A stretch of DNA of 64,000 nt from Litomosoides sigmodontis (GCA_963070105.1 OY718803.1:8971823-9035822); one strand, 5' to 3'. Positions 31,225 through 45,268 are shown, counted from the first letter of the stretch. Notes: generated from the letters alone by a model not told the origin. A program made the numbers and translations.

Positions 31225-34200
31225 CAGACACACGTAGTTAGCATCCACACTTCAAACCATACTAAAGATTTTCACAAAGTCGAATACAACATACGATAAC
31301 TAATTCGAGACCACCGTTACCAAACCTCAATTACCTCATGTGCTACAGTTAGTATATATGCCGATTGTTTACTTAAAACTACCGAAGTAGTGTTTCAGCC
31401 TCACATCTCAGATTAGAAAATATTTTTCGAGCAGTCGTTCAGAACCACTTCTCAAAAGTCTAATCAAAATAAGATCATTCTAAGTTTACCATGCATTTCA
31501 TGTTACAGCACTCATTCCAATTCCAAATATTCATCAAAGTTTACGTGGACAAAACAGGTTCTCAATTCATTGGAATAAAAACGAATTATTAAGCGCTATC
31601 TAACTGAGCGCTAAAGTCATCCTCGCCAAACTACCTGCTGTTCTATACGATTATTCTTGCAAAAAAAAAATGCGGAACAAATGAATATCAGCATAAAACC
31701 TATTCAGAGATGCCAGGGAGAAATGCCACAGCGGAAAGTTCCTCCGTTATCTTCCTGGTGAACTAAATTAAAATGACGTAAACAGAAAGAATGTCTCTCT
31801 CAAACATCCAGCGTTGTGGATCAAGTGGTTACAAACACGGATAAACAATACGACAAAAAGCTCAACAGTCTGTCTTCGCTTACGACACGTATGAAACGAT
31901 CCATCCCACGCAGAAATCCGCGCAAATACATATCACAACAAAAGCAACGATCGTAAGTAGAAATACACGTTTATCGTCGTTGTATTAAAGTACCATAGTC
32001 CAATTTAATTTTAGCTAAAAATTGGCAAGCGTTGGAAGCAAATCTACCTATTCACGTACTGCATACATTTCACGTAAGCTAATTTTGTCATCATCGACTA
32101 CTATGAATCATGAAATGAAATTTCATAATCAGTGAGTGATTCAGAGGAACTTCTCTCTTTCATTCCACTCCATACGACTTCTCTCAGTCGATAAAATGAA
32201 AGAGCTTAGCTTCAACAATTATCACGTTGCAACAATAATGGTAACGAAGCGTACGGACGTATTTCAGGTGTTTCGTCGTAGAGAGAAGAATTTGAAAATA
32301 TTTTAACAACAAATTTCCCTGTCGATCACTCCTACTGCACCGCTAATGGAAGTGAGTGAGATGCAACAGTCCGTCGTACACCAAACGACAAGCGTCATCG
32401 TCCAACCGCACGACGCTCCTCTGCCATCCATTTCCGAGCAGTGTGAAGGAGCAAAAGGTATGCTTCAGGCAGGTGACGTGTGCTGCTAGAGGAGTGAGCC
32501 AATAAAGAAATAGTCGTATTTTAGTGAAAAGCACTAAAAAGCAACGATCGTCTTAGTTGAAAGAAAATATGAACAAACGGACCGCACCGATTGTGCTGCA
32601 AGTGCGGTACGATGGAAGAGCGAACTGTGAACAGCGAATGTTCCTGAATTTTTGAATTATCTCAGAGTGTGATGTTAAGCAACGGAAGAATCCTTTTCAG
32701 ATTTTGCGGAAGGAAAATTAAAATTAAGCAAAATGTGAAGGAGGAAAAGCTAAGAAGCATTTAACGGACAGACTATAAATTTAAATTAGGTTTTATGTAA
32801 GCTACATCTCTCATGTTCTGAACTTGCCACTTCAAAATTTCTCATGCATTCCAATTAATTAGGCGAGGAAGATGACAAGTTTTAGTCTGATTGATTACCA
32901 AATTAGACGTTCTGTCACTTTCGCTTTTCTCTCTGCTGCAACACAATTTCATCTCTCATCTCCTTCTCGTGATCGGAAGAGAGTGAAATAGAAATAAAAT
33001 GAAAGATCAGAAAGTGCGAGCTTCCTGGAAGTTGAAGTTCAAAAAGAGAGCCAGCCGTTTTGGAATGCTGTCAGCGCTCAAACGATGACGCAAGTGAATC
33101 AGGAGGAGTAAGAGAATGCATAATGAAAATTAAAATTAAAGTGTATGAAGATGGCTGAACAACTTCTTGCAGCTCCAATTCATCATCAAACTATTAAATT
33201 AAGAAAAAAAAAAGCCTAATCGAAATTTCTTCAAATTGTGACTCAAACGGAAATTCAGTTGTCACATATGGCCAATAAAAAAATCAGCCATCGTCCAGCA
33301 TTTTCTGCGACGTCACTTACTGATCCATGCACATGACGTCATTCATCCACTTGCCTTGATGGACAGAGCACGGAAATGCTACGAAATCCAATTAATTTCA
33401 TTTTCTCCTCAACCCACACACTGAGCATTTAACAAAAATAAATTAAAATTGGATGCAAGAAAGAATGTATGAAGTGCCGAAGAATGGATTAATATTATCA
33501 GATTATCAGGGAAATTTTGCCGAATATTCCTACAACTTTTCTTCGGTAATAAACAGAAGAATCTAAATTTAAACAAGCGTAAGCATCAAGTAGGTGACAT
33601 CAAGGCAAGCACGATTGCTTTAGACAGTGTCAATCGTTTCCAGTTCTCAATCAAACGTGCTTTTTGCCGTATTTTCAGGTCTATTTTCACCTAGTGGTCA
33701 TAGATCATCTTAGCGATATTTTACTTCCATTAGTGGGCCATAGTTCAATATGAATTTTCCACAGCTAAAGTAATGATGACCCTGCCGCTCTTTTACACAT
33801 ATTGTACATGATAGATTTTAACGTACGTGTTCAGTAATACGAAAAGGGATAAAGTGAATGCGTTGAATCGAGCCATTCAAAATTCTCATATATTCTTCAC
33901 CAATTCTCTGCAACAAAATCCTGGCTGGTTCATTAGTTACAAGCAAGGTAAAAAAAAAAACTAAAATTAAAATTTTTACGACACAAAAATTTGAATAATA
34001 ACTCAATTTAGAATTTACGTACAACTGTAGCGCATGCTTCTCAAATTTTTATCAGTAAGATCGTCACACTTGCTCTTGTCCTAGGAAAATGTTTTCTTAC
34101 GTGGAGATAGCGAGAATGAAGTCGATAACACGCATTTTGGCTAAGCTAAATTTTCTTGAAATAAAATTTTTGCGTAAAAAGCAGAAGTGTGATATTATGG

Positions 34201-36640
34201 AATAGTAATCGATTGTGTAACGAAATCACACTACTGAAGAGGTAGTAACAACGTAAGATCATCAAACATCTATAAGTTTTTTCAAAAAAAAAATTTCGTA
34301 AAAATTTTATCGCTCGTGTGATCAAAGTATGATCAGTATTTTTGAATCGAAGGAAGAGAAAACACTAATGCCATTTCAGCAAATTTCACAAATTGTAAGG
34401 GTTGTGTAGAAGTTAATGATAGATCGATCGAGGATAATGATCGATAAGTCACGTCCACGTTGATAATCATTAATCCGATGATGTATGTGTTCATTGTTAA
34501 GTGACCAAGCATGCGAAGATCGTTTTGTGTTCTTTTACTCAAACTTTTCCACTATTATTCTCGTTCGCTTCTCTTGGAGCAAAAAACAAATAAACAAATA
34601 AATAAGCTAACAGTAAGCTTTTAACTTTTGAATAATTCCGATGAGAAATATTAAATCCGCAAAAAGCAATGCTATTTCATACCGCATGCTTTGCATAAGG
34701 AATGCTACTTTTGTGAGACGTAGCATTTGTAATTTATCATTGAAGTTTCATTGAGTAATGAATTATTGTTGTTAGAGAACTTTTAGTTCTGCTTTGGTGT
34801 TTTTTTTTAGAATTTGTTGGCTGCAAATTTAATTCCATAAGAGAAAATGAATCAAATTTGGATAGCGTAATTTTCGTGAACTTCAAGTAATTGACTTTTA
34901 AAGATGAGAGTAATGATGAGCATTTCTCTCGAAAATTTCAACAATAATTTCTCAGTCACAGCAAATAGTGATCATAACTTACCTGTTCCTAATTCAAATT
35001 TCAATTACAAAGATTTTACAAAAATTAATTTTCGGCGTACTTTAAAAAAATTGTCGATAAATTATTATCACTCACAAATAAAACAACGAAGTGGTCAAAA
35101 GTTCGTTTTTTTTTTCAATCAGTCAGGGTGTGAAGTGAGGAAAATAAAACAAAACAAAACAAATTTACTGAAGTTATCTGATGTGATAGAAAAAAAATGA
35201 ATTTAACAAGCTGTAGGACAGCGAATGCCTAGTCGCGGCAACGGTGGCAGAAGGATGTACGTACGTTCACGTTATGCTAATGTAATTAACTGATGCAATC
35301 GATTCTTTTCACTTTTTCTAAAATATGCTAATGATGTATAATTAACACAATTGTAGCAGTGACAGCGAATTATGGCACAGTTCCGGTCGATAGAGTGAGT
35401 GTTCGCTGAGGAAGAGAAACGGTTGATGTTCGTGAGAAATACTATAGCTCTGAAAGTGATAAATGATAAAGACTGTAATGTTTAGATCTTGAACAACTGA
35501 GAAAATTAGAAGACAATAGATGGAGTTTGAAATGTAAAAAAAGAGAGGATAAAGGTTCCATTAATGTTGAACGTGTGCAAAGGTTACACTACGTAAATCT
35601 ATTACTTAACCTTAACAACGATCTTATCAGTGCGAATGTTTGCTTGTTCACTTTACTCTCTCTAGAATTTTCCAAAGACTTTTAGCATTTGTCAAGGAGG
35701 AATGGGAAACGTACGGAAGACAGAGGAAATGAAATCATTCTGATTTCATGACTTTTTTAGGATCTAAGCTCACGTAGCGCATGAGGAGTGATCCAATATT
35801 ACGAAAATTAACCACTACACCCATTTCAAATGCATAGATTGTCATAGATTATGCAGCTGACGAGTTGTGGAATATAGCCAATTCAACAATCAAAACACAA
35901 AGCGAAAATGTTTGAATTTGTTTCCAGTCCAGCTCTACTTCCAATTCCAATTTAGTAATATCGTAGCACCTTTTATCTCTTTTCATTCTTTGTTCTACTC
36001 CACAATTTTTCAAACGTTTATTGTCTAACAGAATCTAACAGAAGTAACAGGAAAATATCCGTAATGCAGAAAGATATAGAAATAAATAGTTTACCACCAA
36101 AGGTATAGAAAACAATAAAGCATTCAACAAGGAGTTTGTGGCAAAGGAATGAAGAAGAGGACATATTAGGAAACAATGGGAAACAAGAACAGCACAAAAC
36201 TATAAATTAAAAATCCAGTCTAATAAAAATGAGAAATCCAAAAATATTATTCACCACTATAGCTGCTACCAACGGCCATACTGCTTTTCACCAAAAACAG
36301 CTGCTATCTATTGCACATTTTCCACTCGCTCAAATTGCGCATACAACAGTGTTTCACTCTGATGACAAAATTCTAATTATCTCTAAGAAAATACAATGAA
36401 GGAGAGAACCGTTCAGAACTCAACAAGATATATATTAAAATAAATAACCAACGCTTAGAAATTTTCATACATGACTATCTTCCACGTTTTAGATTTAATG
36501 GTTCTCCCTTCGAATTTACAGCTCCGAATTTACATACTCTAAGAAATGTACTGGGCAAGCATTCAGCACCGCAATTCCGCAATTCTGAATTATCTTACAC
36601 TTATGATCGGCAAATTAAATTTAAATTTCCTAAATTCCAC
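31225..36640. other. 5.4 kb without a recognised gene
   Basis: This stretch lies between the kinase start and the AdoMetDC stop. It is AT-rich with scattered short frames. The longest plausible frame is plus 34904-35200 (98 codons from ATG), but it is Asn/Lys/Phe-rich like background and lacks any family feature. The region presumably includes the kinase promoter. Confidence 0.5.
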
Positions 36641-36648
36641 ATAAAAAA

Positions 36649-38656
36649 TCATACCGGTAATTCTAGAAACTGTAAGTTTGTACGGCGACAACCACGTATT
36701 TTCAAATCCCGTAAGTTCTTCTGCAGTTCTTTACCTTCGTTTGACAGTTCATTGGTAAAAATAGTTAGTAAAAACTTATTCGGTCTATAAATAACCCTAT
36801 TAGGTTGCTGATATACCAGTTGTAATTCTTAAAAAGGATTTAAAATAATGAAAAATAAAGCAATAAATTTGTAAAGATGGTAGTATAACCCTTAAAATTG
36901 TACTATACATTCTCTAAATTATGTAAATTCTAGAGCATAATACTTGAACAAAACATACTTGAAGATTTCTAGAACTTTTAACATCTGCTCATTCAAATTC
37001 AGCACATCCTGATTTGTTTCAAAACTGACATAGGAGAAATCTGGTTCTGGTGTTACATGAATTGTAATATAGTGATCCTGAAAAATAGTATTCACATTGA
37101 ATAATTTTCAAAAAGACTTCCGCAAGTGCGGAAAACTCAACTTCACACTTACTGAATGCGGAATTAATCCATTCAAACTGTAACCACATGGGTTGAATAA
37201 TTCTTCATGGACAATGATACCAGGCGGTAGTATCGTGTTGATGCCAGATTTCTGTAAAATTAGTTCACCATTCTACCACTTTATAAGTTTATGAGATATG
37301 AAACAAGAAAACCATGTGAAACGAAGCAGCAAAAAGATAACGTAGTTGTCATTTATTCAGATATTGCGAGATATTAATCAGAGCCTACAAACTCTCAAAC
37401 TTCATCAAAAACTGAATTTTATGAAAACTAGCAATAATAATACCACTCTACAATCTTTCCCATCCTTGCTTACGCTAGGATTGAATACGCTAAGCACATC
37501 TTCTGGTAATCCATTCATAAGGATTTCGAGCGTATGATCTGGAACCGGAAAAGCAGCCTGTGGAGAAACCATTGTGTACAGAAACCAACAATCCTGTCTC
37601 TGAGGACCGATACAATACGCAGCGCCTCCTGAAGAAAAACGTCTAAACCGAAATCATGAAAACTAATAATACAGTACAAAATAACTAACAACAGAAGAAA
37701 CAAAACAGATGTGATAATAAAAAAAAAAAATCTGTTCCGCTGTCGCTAAATTAGAATTGATAGACAAGTGCCACATAATTATACCTGTGAAATGTTCTTC
37801 AAGATAATCAACTTCAGTTTCGAACGAAAAATGTGGATAGGGCTGTCTTTCTGGATGCATGAAGTTTTTTCTTGAGTAGAAAACACTAATAACGCTGTCC
37901 ATGTTGCAGTATATCTTAGCAAGGCGTAACATCCGTCTTATTGTGTGAAGCAACCGCGTTGCACCACATGTCTTCAAAATGATGCGAAAATCCGAGACAA
38001 ACATGCTGCTTTCGCTGAAAATTAAAGCTTTTCCTATTAAAATATTTCTTTAGATTTTATAAACAATACTGTTCAGAAATTTGCATAATAGTAGTGCAAG
38101 GCAGATAATAAATTAATTTCGATTTATTCACTTGAATTTACAACCTCAAAACGTAGCTATCCATGCATTCATTGCTTTTAGAATGCAAAATACGGCAATT
38201 CGCTATATCCAGCATGGCAACAAGTTCCGAATACGGAATGTTTCTCAATGACTTCACTCCATCCTGACTTCTATCAAACCACACTTCCAATAATTTCTCA
38301 GCACCTGTAATAAATCATTAAATTCCAAATTATTAGAAACCATTTGAAATTACATCAGTACTTGAAAAGTTACGATAATTGTGCAACTAATTTTGAATTT
38401 CCAAAAAAAGTTTTCTTTGGATTTTGAATTTTTTGAATTCCTCAATACATGTCAGTAGTAGAGTAGTGATTTGCAACTTTCAGTTCCAATTGCATTATAA
38501 GAGTTATGCCACAAAAACTTTCACACTTTAATAGTAATAATGTCTTACGACAAAGCTATCACCTTCAAAAAAATAACCATCAACAACACCAGATCCATCT
38601 TCTACAGCAAAAGTACCTTCATCAAGAGAACCATCAGAAAGAGTAGAGGTTGACAT
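36649..38656 (-). CDS. smd-1: S-adenosylmethionine decarboxylase proenzyme
   Basis: Exons: 38656-38563, 38304-38145, 38014-37785, 37628-37474, 37251-37153, 37077-36959, 36784-36649; phases close, 330 aa (human AMD1 is 334). The enzyme makes decarboxylated AdoMet for spermidine and spermine synthesis in the cytosol. The self-cleavage site LSESS spans an intron; cleavage is expected between Glu86 and Ser87, with Ser87 becoming the pyruvoyl group. Other active-site residues are there: the Cys in ILKTCGAT, and the Ser and His in FNPCGYSLNG and ITIHVTPE. The N-terminus FFEGAEKLLEVWF is typical, preceded by an acidic extension. The end (LQFLELPV) is shorter than in vertebrates; the last three bases plus stop (GTATGA) resemble a donor, so another 3' exon is possible. 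The ATG is one base after an acceptor (TATGTTGTAG), suggesting trans-splicing. Confidence 0.95.
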
Positions 38657-38865
38657 GCTACAACATACAATTTATTAAAACTCTTTTACGTAATAAAACT
38701 TGAATCGCACTTTATATTTTGCCTTCACTTGCAGCACACAAATATTCCATAACATTCTAAAGTAATCAAATCCAACTCGTTAAACGTACTTTACAAACCA
38801 AACTTTCAAAGCAAGAACATCGCACTAAGCGTTTTTATTTATATATTAAAACATCTCAATTTCAG

Positions 38866-39050
38866 CATTGAAAACACATATTCAGGATACTAAAAGAATT
38901 TCGAAAACGAAACCAAACGAACCTTTTAAAACAGCGAAATCTATCCCTCTAATAATAAATGAAAATAAAGAAAATAGCAGTCAGAAATCGGGACCCGCTA
39001 GGGTGGTCGGCGATGGTGAAAAATGGTGGCTTTACACGGACTATTCATAA
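38866..39050 (+). CDS. orphan terminal-exon-like ORF
   Basis: A strong acceptor (CATCTCAATTTCAG) is followed by an open frame of 60 codons ending in TAA. There is no ATG in frame. The sequence is not low-complexity: a basic first half, then ENKENSSQKSG and a distinctive end GEKWWLYTDYS. This looks like the last exon of a plus-strand gene whose earlier exons would have to overlap the AdoMetDC gene or its promoter. No family recognised. Confidence 0.35.
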
Positions 39051-39059
39051 AACAATTCT

Positions 39060-41518
39060 GAAAAAGACAGGTTGAATTAAATTATCTGAAACACTAACAG
39101 AATAATCAAAATATTGTTATAACTTAAGGCACCTATCTTTACTCTACAAGTATTATAATTGAAGAACGTTAAAAAAACATCTCGCGTTTGTCGCCAAATT
39201 CTTAATCACTACTGAATTATGCAAGAAGACTGCTCAGAACAGAATTGCGAACCTTATGTATCACCTTTTTTGTGCAATTATGATCATGAATCAACTTATC
39301 AAGAATAAAAAATATTCAATATTGATTTTGCTCTGCGACCTTGCAAAACCTGATGAGAAATTTCCAACTGCGACAACGAATCACTAAATTTCATGCGGTA
39401 CCCAGAACTACTTAAATTCTTCGAAAAATATTTCTCTGTTAATAATTTTATTATGAAATTAAACTTTTAAATTCATGTAAATATGGCTTTTACGAAACAT
39501 TTGCAATCATGCACTTAATGTTAGTCTATCGTTAGTGTTTGAATTCCAATCAGACTGTGTGCGTTATATACATCTGGCGTAAGTCTAACAACAAGCTCAT
39601 ACCAATTGCATTATTGCAAATGCTTCATAAAAATTATTTTTGAGTCTTAAGGTAGCATTATTCTACTCACAAGATTTACTCGAAAAATATTGTAAATTAC
39701 TCTAAAGTGATTACTTAAAATGGGTAGCATATTAATTTCAAGTTTTGAGGATAATTCTCTCCGTGTTACTATTCAAATCACTTCTGCGTTCATTCCGTTT
39801 TACAAAGGTGAGTGAACAGTTTTAAAAAAATCCGCGAAATTGTAAATTGTAGCAAAATCGGAGAAGTTGAAGATTTCGGGCAATATAGCGAAGTACAACA
39901 TAGAATGAGATAAAGCCAAAGAAAAATTAGAAAAAATTCATCCTTAAAAAAACCATCAAACTTGAAGAAACTAACCAAAAGCTTGTTCGATTACTTTCGT
40001 ATGCTAGGAGCACTGACTCGCGCAACATAAGCTATCCTCAACTATAGTCCTTTCCAGAGATTATGCTAGCCGCAAAACGAGCAAACAGCTATCAGAATAT
40101 CTGAAATAGAACATTACACAGTCAAAATTCCTTCTTGAAGAAAACAATGACTGCAAATGACTGTTGCAATTGCATCGTTCATTACATTCCTAAAAATGCA
40201 ATGAGTCATTGCACTCCTAGAAGTGCGCAACACATTCTATGGTACCACGAAAATGTTCGTCGGAATTTACGAAATAACCGAAAGACAGCATTTACGGTTA
40301 CGAAGTAAACGCTAATCAGTATGACCTGATGAACGCGCAATTCTAAACCGGTCTAATTACCGGTGTGATGCGCGTTCGCAGGAAGAGCTGAATGCAAGTG
40401 CCGTAAGTGGAGGTGTGAAGAAGGTATTATGCGGCTGACCAAACGCTCGGCCTATAAGCCTATGCAAGGTTGTGCAAGGCTAGCTAGTTGCACTTTTGAG
40501 GCACTTGCGTTGCTGCCGTCATTCTGGCGTGGCGTGCATCATGCTGGTCAATCGATTCATTTGTGCTAGTGACGAAGAGTAGAGAAATTGATGGGTGGAA
40601 AAGTGTGAACGAACACTTTTCCGCTCAGCTAATTTGACACGTAGCTGAAAGCACGCGAAGAAAGCACGCATATTTGACGTATCTACGAAATATTTGCCGA
40701 CAGTAGCAGTATATTTAAAGTTGTTCAAATTCTACAAGCGAATAATTTCGGCTCAGTACGATTAGGTACAGTGTTTACAAATAATTGTATGAGTTAGGAA
40801 AAGAACGAAGTGTGAGGGAGGAGAGGAAGGTCAGTGGTAACGCGTAGCGTACGCTTTCCTACTCTCTTACACTTTCATCTAAATTCATTAAAGCAATAGT
40901 TGAAATAAGCTTTCATAAGCTTAGCTGTAAATTGATTGATAATTTGTCCTCGTCGCATTCCAAAGAGTGGGATGGAACGAAGAAATGCGACTGGAAGTTA
41001 CAAATGAATTAATGAAGTATAATAATACTAATAGAATGATAGATTGGCTACATCTACGTATGAATGCTGAAGCGTACTTAAACAAAAACAACAAGAAAAC
41101 TCAACTCGTAGAGTAATACAGTTCATCCAGTAGCGTGAAATCGTTGGAAAGTTAAAGTTACGCAAACTGATCGAGGAGGTAACGAATCGCAAGATAGTAA
41201 AGTAATAAACAGTATAACTTTATAGGAATCTGTGCTACATTCGCAAGCGTTATAACTCACTAAATCCTACAACAGATGTGCTCTGTGCTCTGCTCACGCA
41301 CATCTTTGACAGGAAAGTGTCCGTAAATTATTTTACGCCTACGTGATCGTAAAATATCTCATCCTAACCTATCCTTCCAATCGCTTCCAACCGTGTGCAT
41401 GCATTGATATGACGTTCACTTCCATTAGCAACAGAGCACTTATTGAATATCAGGAATAACAAGATGTAACGGTCATATATATACACATGTGTGCGTGTGC
41501 GTGTGCGTGTGCATGTGC

Positions 41519-41550
<32 letters not shown>

Positions 41551-42235
41551 ATGTCAAAGGTCATGTTAAATTGGCAGAGAATATAAAGGATATAACAATA
41601 TGCAAATTTTGCAATAACAAATTTGCACATTAAATAAAAAATGGTGAGAAAGAGTGGAAAGATGACGAGCACGTATCTCACGTATGCAGTACCTTATTTG
41701 ATCTGTGTTGTCTGCTGAAAGCCTCTCTACTGTAATGGCTACTCTGTCCGATGCTCAGGCTATCATGATGCACTGTAAGGATCATGTAATAAGTGGAACG
41801 ATACTCCTTCCTTCATTCTTATCATGAAAATTGCTAATTAATGAGAGGCGGCACTTTTCAAAGTTAAGTTTAATCTCACACTGTCTTTGATCGTTATGAA
41901 CGTGACTCTTCGAGTAAAATTGAAATCACAAACTGGGTCCCCTTTTCCAAGCAGTATTATCATTTGAAAGTAACATTACAATAGTTTCCTTTAACTATTT
42001 CACTTTAAAATTGTAAAAATTATTCAGTAATTTTCAAAACTTTTAAATGATTATTTCTCTTTAACTCCTTCATCTGTTACGGCCCACTTCCTCAAGACAC
42101 CAAAACTCAATCGATAATTGAACTTTCATACATCGTTATTGTTTTTTTTGCTTGTTTCATTGTTACCACAAATTTTTTGTTTTACTTTTTAATTCAACAT
42201 GTTTCACATGAGTTGGCACTCACATCACTTAGTTG
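39060..42235. other. mostly non-coding stretch
   Basis: No gene recognised. It contains a GTGTGC-type repeat (41487-41552). A short ATG frame at 41641 (MVRKSGKMTSTYL up to a GTATGC donor at 41694) could be joined in phase to the orphan ORF at 42251, but nothing else supports this. Confidence 0.45.
41487..41552. repeat. (GTGTGC)n repeat
   Basis: Tandem GTGTGC hexamers with two GCATGT variants; an alternating purine-pyrimidine tract. Confidence 0.9.
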
Positions 42236-42250
42236 ATTTGAATTTTACAG

Positions 42251-42608
42251 AAACAGAGGAACGTATGATATCACTTATCAACCCGAAATAATTAGTGATG
42301 TAATCTCCGCTGCCAAATCAGTAAAAGGATTTCCACAACGTGCAAGCCTGAAATCAGATGACTATCAGCGTAGTAAAATATTTCTAAAAAAATGCAAATC
42401 AAAAAGTCGCCTTAGGAAATATCATTTAGTACTGTATGGAATGGATCACTCTTCAGTCAGTGAAATATTTGAAAAAAAAAAACGTGAAATCTTTCAAAAA
42501 TTTCGAAAAATTTTGTTGCCACAGATGCTCTCATATCAAGTGCACTACGGGACGGAAAATATTTTCAGGATGATGTTCCTCCTTGCACTTGCACTGTGCA
42601 ACAGTTGA
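42251..42608 (+). CDS. orphan exon-like ORF, unassigned
   Basis: After an acceptor (GAATTTTACAG), a frame stays open for 119 codons to TGA, with no early ATG. The first two thirds look like real protein: NRGTYDITYQPEIISDVIS, then KGFPQRASLKSDDYQRSKIF and LRKYHLVLYGMDHSSVSEIF. The last third is Lys/Phe-rich and less convincing. The length is notable for such AT-rich DNA. It could be the 3' exon of an unrecognised gene or a decayed one. It is convergent with the SCYL2-like gene, whose stop is 285 bases further on. No family recognised. Confidence 0.4.
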
Positions 42609-42630
42609 ACAATTAATTAATAAAAAAAAA

Positions 42631-42700
42631 AAATTGTGGCCTAAATTAGTGAATTAGTGATTGATTGTGGCCCTACCAAATTGTGGCCTAAATTAGTGAA
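42631..42700. repeat. 23-bp direct repeat
   Basis: The same 23 bases (AAATTGTGGCCTAAATTAGT plus GAA) occur at 42631-42653 and 42678-42700, 47 bases apart. A shorter ATTGTGGCC copy lies between them. The pair sits between the orphan ORF and the SCYL2-like stop. Confidence 0.9.
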
Positions 42701-42892
42701 ACTGTTGGGCCTCGTTGGTTGACTTGTTCTGCTAACTTCATCCATTGCCGGTGAGCTCATTCTCCATCGTCGCTCACTCTCGCAACGCTTCCTGAAATTT
42801 TTGAAAATTTATCTCTCATAGCATCTCAACGTGCAAAGTAACAATCCATGCAAATGAAGTTTGCAACAAATTGAAAAGAGAAAGGAACAATA

Positions 42893-45237
42893 TCACTCTA
42901 AGGCTTTTTTTTTTGTTCGATACAGCGGACGTTGAACTGACCTTTCGTGAATTACTCTCTCAGTGACAGGTTGGTCAATGAGATGTGAGATATCGGTGTC
43001 CAGCCAGGATTGGCGTCTTCTTTCCATTAATGACGATGATTGCTGCTCATCTGACGCATCACTGGTATTACCTTTAAAGCAAGGAAGTGGAAATTTTACC
43101 ATAAACTGAAATTACCAACGATTAGCAATGACGTGTGCAATGATTGAACCAACGTGTACTGAGACTTGTTGACTGTTTCATCAGTTGCATCACAACGTTG
43201 CAACAACGTTCGCTGAGTGAAGTAAGTGCATTAGACGAAAATACGCAAATTTTTTAGTTACCTAATTTTAATGATAAATTTGACTCCAACGAGCTTTTAC
43301 TGTTCATTTTGGAAGTGATTTGACTTCGATCATCTAAACGACCATCAACAGACAGGCACGAAATTTTCCTCAAACTGTAAATAAGCTTCATAATAGCATT
43401 TAAATTTCATTTCTCTCACTCTGCAACTAAGGCAATGATGATATAAATGAAAAAGTAAATCACCTTGAATCATAGCCAAAACTGGAGCACGTAGGCCTTG
43501 CAGCAGTGACCATAACAAGCGGTAAATTACTGCTACTCATACTCACCCGTCGACTGCTCATTTGTCTGTAGCTAATTTAATTACAGATTAACAGTTATTA
43601 CAGTTTAAACATTTAGTGTTACAGGTGGAAGTCAGTTACTGAAGTGAAGTAAAAAGCAAAAAAGCAAGCCTTCTTCTTCCGGTCACTGCTCGTATAATTA
43701 ATTACTGCAGTTGCGTGCGTACATTTCAAGCTTCAAGCGAAAAACTCACCCAAACGATGAAAGTGAATTTTTGTGAGATGAATCAGCATCTGATACTGTA
43801 TCTTTCAAATGCTCCACTATGTCAAGTAAGATTCGCACTGTATTAATCAAATCCTCAAATTGTGCCTTCTTCACATCCTTCAAAGCTAATCCAAGCGTCA
43901 ATGGATTTAACAGATAGCTGCAAATCACTGTACGATCACATAATCGTGTAGCATCGCACATCAATATTCGTTGTACCAGGCCTGAAAAATTGATAAGTGG
44001 TTGGTTGTTCGTTTTGCCAATTAATTTAACTCACTTTTTTTCTCCTATCAATTTCAGTACACAAAAAATTACATTGTTAATTTCGAAATTCATCATGTTA
44101 ACAAAAAATTTTCAATGCTATCTCTTGCTAAAGCCGGTGAATGCAACAACATGAGAAACTTATAGAAGGATATTTTTCATGTACGTGAAATGCGTGAAAT
44201 TAGCTAACAAATTAACGCCGAAAGTGGACTTTTCAAGTTGCAAACTTTTTCGCTATTCAATTTTTACGATTCAAAAAATAACCTATATTACAACAACGTG
44301 ACTTATTCAAGATAAGTAACGCACGTGATATTGTATGTACGACAGCGCTATGTTTTATATCGCACATCGATATTGCAGCAATTAACACATTTAACATATT
44401 TGAATCGCAACGATCTGATAGCGCTCCAATACAACCCAAAAAGTCTAAATGCCTCTGAAAAGCTCTAATTTCAAATATGAAATGAAAATTTTTATTTCCA
44501 TATGTGAAGAAGTGTCATTCATGTATAGCAATAATTACAACAAAGTTGTAAGATAAAATAAGCAAACTTTTAGCACGCCCACTTACGTCAAGAAAACGTC
44601 ATACTATCAATTGGAATAAAACTATGGAAACATTTTGAACCAATCAACAAACCAATTCAAATTTCTTCAAATTTTTCATGAAAAAAAATTCACCGTAATT
44701 TCACCAGTAAGGTAGGACGAGCAATAGCTGAGCGATGGAATGAGTCGATTTGAAATGAACGAAACTGAAAGAAATTCCGCCACTGACGGAATGCTACGAA
44801 TTGCTTTATCCTGGAAGATCCGCAATTGAATTCATCAATGTATTTAGTTGGAATAAAGAAAGAATGGGATGCTAACACCACATTTAAAAATGTTTTTAAA
44901 TTATTAGGAAAAAAAATTTTTGTTTTTCAACTTTCTAAAATGTTTTTACTTGAATGTAAACATCTTGTGACTTAACACACATAACAATCAAATTTTGCAT
45001 TTGATCCTCCACTTCTTTATCATCGGGCAAGCGTTGAAGCAATACATTCATATTTTCCAAAATTAACGGTGTTAGCTGAAATTTTTGAAAAATTTTCCCA
45101 ACATTTATATGTATCTTAAATTTTTCTTGGACTTTTTTCTTTTTTTTTAATTCTCCAAATAAGTGAAATTTTTATTAAATAAAGTTTAAACAATAAAATT
45201 TTCAGCATTCACCAAATTTTCACTAAGTAAAGCATAT

Positions 45238-45268
<31 letters not shown>

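Noticed and set aside
43072..43102. Upstream extension of the last SCYL2 exon (MVKFPLPCFK)
   Set aside because: The preceding exon leaves one base and fits only the acceptor at 43072-43073 (GCTTTAAAG); the extension is its pyrimidine-rich intron tail.
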